Positions 6,909-8,927 of a DNA stretch of 8,927 nucleotides are shown piece after piece. The notes beneath the pieces are model-generated. The model saw only the letters and a list, made by a program, of their open reading frames with translations. It was not told the origin of the DNA and searched no databases. How positions within the stretch are numbered: position 1 is the stretch's first letter; the number at the start of each line of letters is the position of its first letter. A program made the translations under genes and the position numbers. The stretch is taken from the NCBI GenBank assembly GCA_004525875.1, contig SPBQ01000062.1:1-8927 (forward strand). The letters run 5' to 3'. The stretch comes from Myxococcales bacterium. GTDB taxonomy: Bacteria; Desulfobacterota_B; Binatia; UBA1149; SPBQ01.

Positions 6909-6954
6909 CGAAGACGCGCGAGGTAGCCCCACGGGTCGCCGATCCCGGCGTTGC

Positions 6955-6983
6955 TTGATTGCCGCCGAACCCGGTTGTATATA
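6955..6983 (+). promoter_or_regulatory. Probable marR promoter (TTGATT, 17-base spacer, TATATA)
   Basis: TTGATT at 6955-6960 is followed by a 17-base spacer and TATATA at 6978-6983, a reasonable sigma-70-type pair. The -10 element lies inside the palindrome at 6974-6987, so a bound repressor would block RNA polymerase. Transcription would begin around 6990, at or next to the marR ATG. The promoter is inferred from sequence match only. Confidence 0.5.
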
Positions 6984-6987
6984 CAAC
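6974..6987. promoter_or_regulatory. Perfect 14-bp palindrome, probable MarR operator 1
   Basis: GTTGTATATACAAC is identical to its reverse complement. It lies two bases before the marR ATG and 65 bases upstream of the divergent kinase/phosphatase start at 6908. MarR dimers typically bind A/T-centred palindromes in their own promoters, so autoregulation is the obvious reading, with possible control of the divergent gene. It stands out as an A/T island in GC-rich DNA. A near-copy occurs at 7489-7502. Confidence 0.75.
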
Positions 6988-6989
6988 GC

Positions 6990-7460
6990 ATGGCGAGCCT
7001 GAAATCTCCCAAAACCTCCCACGAGGCTGCGACCCGTCGCATCGCCGATCAATGCATCGCCGTGCGGCTACGGATGCTCAATCGCGTCATCACCGGCGTG
7101 TACGACGAGGCGATACGTCCGCTCGGCGTGACAGCCGGCCAGGTGAACATCCTGGTGACGGTCGAGACGCTCGGGAAGCCGCGGCAAGCCGACGTGGGCC
7201 GCGGCCTCTACATGGAAAAATCGACGCTCAGCCGCAACGTCGAACGCCTGCGGCGCAAGGGCTGGCTAGAGGTGACGGAGCAAGGCGAGGACCACGCGCG
7301 CCATCTGGCGGTGACCGCGCGAGGGCGCACGGTGATCGATCGTGCGATGCCTCTCTGGGAGAAAGCACAGACGCAGGCGCGGCGGATCATCGGAACCGCC
7401 GGCGAGGATGCGCTGCGAGCCGCCGCGGACGGGCTGTGGAAGGGTGAACCGCCGGACTGA
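6990..7460 (+). CDS. MarR-family transcriptional regulator
   Basis: 156 residues, usual MarR size. Helices at about 11-45 form the dimer arm (RIADQCIAVRLRMLNRVITGVYDEAIRP), followed by LGVTAGQVNIL (45-55), an HTH with recognition helix near 76-90 (EKSTLSRNVERLRRKGW), a beta wing (94-107, VTEQGEDHARHLAV) containing the D101/R104 pair, and a C-terminal dimerisation helix (about 113-150). It likely acts as a ligand- or redox-responsive repressor in the cytoplasm. A single Cys22 in helix 1 could sense oxidants, but this is only a possibility. It lies between two copies of the same palindrome, which suggests it controls its own promoter and that of the Fe-S/SCP2 gene downstream. ATG at 6990 is preferred over the TTG at 6951 because the latter would be translated through the operator. 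No ribosome site can exist between operator and ATG, implying a leaderless message. Confidence 0.93.
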   Translation: MASLKSPKTSHEAATRRIADQCIAVRLRMLNRVITGVYDEAIRPLGVTAGQVNILVTVETLGKPRQADVGRGLYMEKSTLSRNVERLRRKGWLEVTEQGEDHARHLAVTARGRTVIDRAMPLWEKAQTQARRIIGTAGEDALRAAADGLWKGEPPD

Positions 7461-7479
7461 AGCCGGCCGAAAATTTTTT
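7451..7479 (+). terminator. Weak terminator-like element or A/T tract after marR
   Basis: GCCGG (7451-7455) can pair with CCGGC (7463-7467) around the marR stop codon, and A4T6 (7470-7479) follows. The stem is short and the T-run begins six bases after it, so this would be a weak intrinsic terminator. The same A/T tract sits where the -35/UP region of the next promoter would be, which is an equally good explanation. Confidence 0.3.
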
Positions 7480-7488
7480 GCGATCCAG

Positions 7489-7502
7489 GTTGTATATACA
7501 CC
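7489..7502. promoter_or_regulatory. Near-perfect copy of the palindrome, probable MarR operator 2
   Basis: GTTGTATATACACC differs from the operator in front of marR at one base (position 13, A to C); the first 12 bases are identical, with one more shared G before them. It lies in the 69-base gap between marR and the Fe-S/SCP2 gene, 27 bases before that gene's ATG. TATATA at 7493-7498 could be the -10 of a separate promoter, but no good -35 is visible. Repression of the downstream gene by the adjacent MarR protein is inferred. Confidence 0.72.
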
Positions 7503-7519
7503 CGACTCATCCCGAGGCC

Positions 7520-7524
7520 GGAGG
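7520..7524 (+). promoter_or_regulatory. Shine-Dalgarno site for the Fe-S/SCP2 gene
   Basis: GGAGG lies five bases before the ATG at 7530. It fixes the start of the Fe-S/SCP2 gene and contrasts with marR, which has no room for such a site. Confidence 0.75.
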
Positions 7525-7529
7525 AACCC

Positions 7530-8873
7530 ATGCAAAGCAGCGATGAATCGACGAACGCACCTCTGTCCTGGAAGGCTGCGCCGGAACCCGACGCGAGCAC
7601 GGCCGCGCCCGAGCTGAATGCCTCCGAGCTCCGAGCGCTCGCCGTGGAAGCGGGTGCGGACGACGTCGCCTTCGTGGAGATCGGCCGTCCCGAGCTGGCG
7701 GGGGAACGCGCCCACATCGAGAACGCCGCGCCCTGGACGCGCACGCTGATCAGCTTCGTCTGCCGGATGAACCGCGAGCCGATCCGTTCGCGCGCGCGCT
7801 CGCTCGCCAACCTCGAGTTCCATCACACGGGCGATCACGTGAACGAAGTCGCGCGCAGGATAGTGCGGGCGCTCCAGAACCGCGGCGTCCGTGCCCTCAA
7901 CCCGTCGATGGGCTTTCCGATGGAGATGCAGAATTTTCCCGGCCGCATCTGGGTCGTCTCCCACAAGGAAGTCGCCGTTGCGGCAGGCCTCGGACGGATG
8001 GGCATCCATAGAAACGTCATTCACCCGAAGTTCGGCAACTTCATCCTGCTCGGCACGGTCCTGATCGATGCGGACATCGGCGAGCACGGCGCACCGATCC
8101 ACACCAACCCGTGTCTCGAGTGCAAGCTCTGCGTGGCCGCCTGTCCGGTGGGCGCGATCGGCGCGGACGGAACCTTCAACTTCGGCTCATGCTACACCCA
8201 CAACTACCGCGAGTTCATGGGCGGCTTCACCGACTGGGTCGAAACCGTCGCCGACATCAGGAGCGGCGTGGAGTACCGCAGCCGGGTGAGCGACGATGAG
8301 TCCGCCTCGATGTGGCAGAGCCTCGGCTTCGGCCCGAACTACAAGGCAGCCTACTGCATGGCAGTCTGCCCCGCGGGCGAGGACGTGATCGGCCCGTACC
8401 GAACCGACAAGCCGGGCTTCCTGCGTGACGTCGTCAAGCCCTTGCAGGAGAAGGAAGAGAAGGTCTACGTGGTGCCCGACTCCGACGCGGCCGCGCACGT
8501 CGCGAAGCGTTTCCCCCACAAGACTCCGAGAGAGGTGAGCTCGGGTCTGCGCCCGTGGTCGATCACCGGGATGCTCGCGAGCCTCGATCTCCTGTTCAGC
8601 CGCACCAACGCGCGCGACCTGCATACCGTCTATCACTTCACATTCACCGGCAGCGAGAACGTCGAGGCGACGATCGGCATCGACGGCGGCACGCTACGCA
8701 TCGAGTACGGCCACATCGGCAAGCCTGACATGCGCGTGACGGCCGACGCCGACACGTGGCTGGCATTCGTGCGCAAGGAGCGCCGCATCGCCGGCGCGAT
8801 CCTCACGGGCAAGATCCGCATGCGCGGCAATCCCAAGCTCCTTCTGGCCTTCGGTCGGTGCTTCCCCTCGTGA
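7530..8873 (+). CDS. QueG/reductive-dehalogenase-like Fe-S protein fused to a C-terminal SCP2-like domain
   Basis: 447 residues. After a disordered N-terminus (about 1-30), residues 32-182 resemble the nitroreductase-like, cobalamin-binding half of QueG and reductive dehalogenases, best seen in AVAAGLGRMGIHRNVIHPKF (149-168) and LLGTVLID (173-180). A ferredoxin motif CxxCxxCxxxCP follows (C195, C198, C201, C205), then C221 (NFGSCYTHNY) and CxxxCP (C276, C280). The segment MWQSLGFGPNYKAAYCMAVC (261-280) is very like relatives I recall. Residues about 366-445 look like an SCP2/sterol-carrier fold (YHFTFTGSENVEATIGIDGG, then KPDMRVTADADTWLAFVRKE, ending LLLAFGRCFPS). No Tat or other signal peptide is evident, so it is probably cytoplasmic. 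The fusion suggests electron transfer to a bound lipid-like or hydrophobic substrate, but the reaction and the presence of cobalamin are unknown. It has its own operator-containing promoter and a strong ribosome site. Confidence 0.88.
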   Translation: MQSSDESTNAPLSWKAAPEPDASTAAPELNASELRALAVEAGADDVAFVEIGRPELAGERAHIENAAPWTRTLISFVCRMNREPIRSRARSLANLEFHHTGDHVNEVARRIVRALQNRGVRALNPSMGFPMEMQNFPGRIWVVSHKEVAVAAGLGRMGIHRNVIHPKFGNFILLGTVLIDADIGEHGAPIHTNPCLECKLCVAACPVGAIGADGTFNFGSCYTHNYREFMGGFTDWVETVADIRSGVEYRSRVSDDESASMWQSLGFGPNYKAAYCMAVCPAGEDVIGPYRTDKPGFLRDVVKPLQEKEEKVYVVPDSDAAAHVAKRFPHKTPREVSSGLRPWSITGMLASLDLLFSRTNARDLHTVYHFTFTGSENVEATIGIDGGTLRIEYGHIGKPDMRVTADADTWLAFVRKERRIAGAILTGKIRMRGNPKLLLAFGRCFPS

Positions 8874-8891
8874 TGCCGATCGTCTAATGCT

Positions 8892-8906
8892 GGCCGCTCG
8901 GCGGCC
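8892..8906. repeat. Short GC hairpin at the right edge
   Basis: GGCCGC (8892-8897) pairs with GCGGCC (8901-8906) around a TCG loop, 18 bases after the Fe-S/SCP2 stop. No T-run follows. It could help end the upstream transcript or be chance in GC-rich DNA. Nothing else is clear in the last 54 bases. Confidence 0.3.
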
Positions 8907-8927
8907 GCGCCGTCGGCAGCCCATCGA

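Noticed and set aside
7266..8102. 278-codon minus-strand frame opposite marR and the Fe-S/SCP2 gene
   Set aside because: No family resemblance; it would read through operator 2 and two well-supported genes.
8884..8927. Possible C-terminal end of a convergent minus-strand gene (DGLPTARPPSGQH then TAG)
   Set aside because: Only 13 codons are visible and nothing confirms the frame; more sequence to the right is needed.

Overview
The window is about 66% G+C, densely coded, and has no RNA genes, CRISPR array, transposon or phage genes that I can see. An outer-membrane beta-barrel gene points to a Gram-negative host. The gene content (SDR with an MILDLFKLDGK start, QueG-like Fe-S/SCP2 fusion, eukaryote-type PFK-2/FBPase-2) resembles uncultured Myxococcota, 'deltaproteobacterial' or Binatota-type genomes. 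That placement is inference from remembered families, not a search result.

Left edge (1-753, minus): an SDR oxidoreductase cut by the window edge at its C-terminus. It is transcribed away from the next block across a 123-base divergent region.

Metal-uptake block (877-5626, plus): a small His/Cys membrane-anchored protein, a very strong hairpin, an outer-membrane barrel protein with an N-terminal coiled coil, a ZnuA-type binding protein, a ZnuC-type ATPase and a ZnuB-type permease. The last four genes are tightly packed (17-base gap with a strong SD, then CTGA and ATGA stop/start overlaps). This reads as an envelope-spanning zinc (or manganese) uptake operon: barrel in the outer membrane, binding protein in the periplasm, ABC importer in the inner membrane. 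The ATPase has no usable ATG, GTG or TTG start and most likely starts at CTG overlapping the znuA stop.

Regulated block (5637-8873): a minus-strand bifunctional 6-phosphofructo-2-kinase/fructose-2,6-bisphosphatase of the animal/fungal type, facing a divergent MarR-family regulator, followed by a two-cluster Fe-S protein (QueG/reductive-dehalogenase-like) fused to an SCP2-like lipid-binding domain. The perfect palindrome GTTGTATATACAAC lies between the kinase and marR, and a copy with one change lies in front of the Fe-S/SCP2 gene. The simplest reading is that MarR controls itself and the Fe-S/SCP2 gene, and perhaps the kinase gene. This operator-linked trio is the most novel part of the window.

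Right edge (8874-8927): short non-coding stretch with a GC hairpin, possibly holding the end of a convergent gene.
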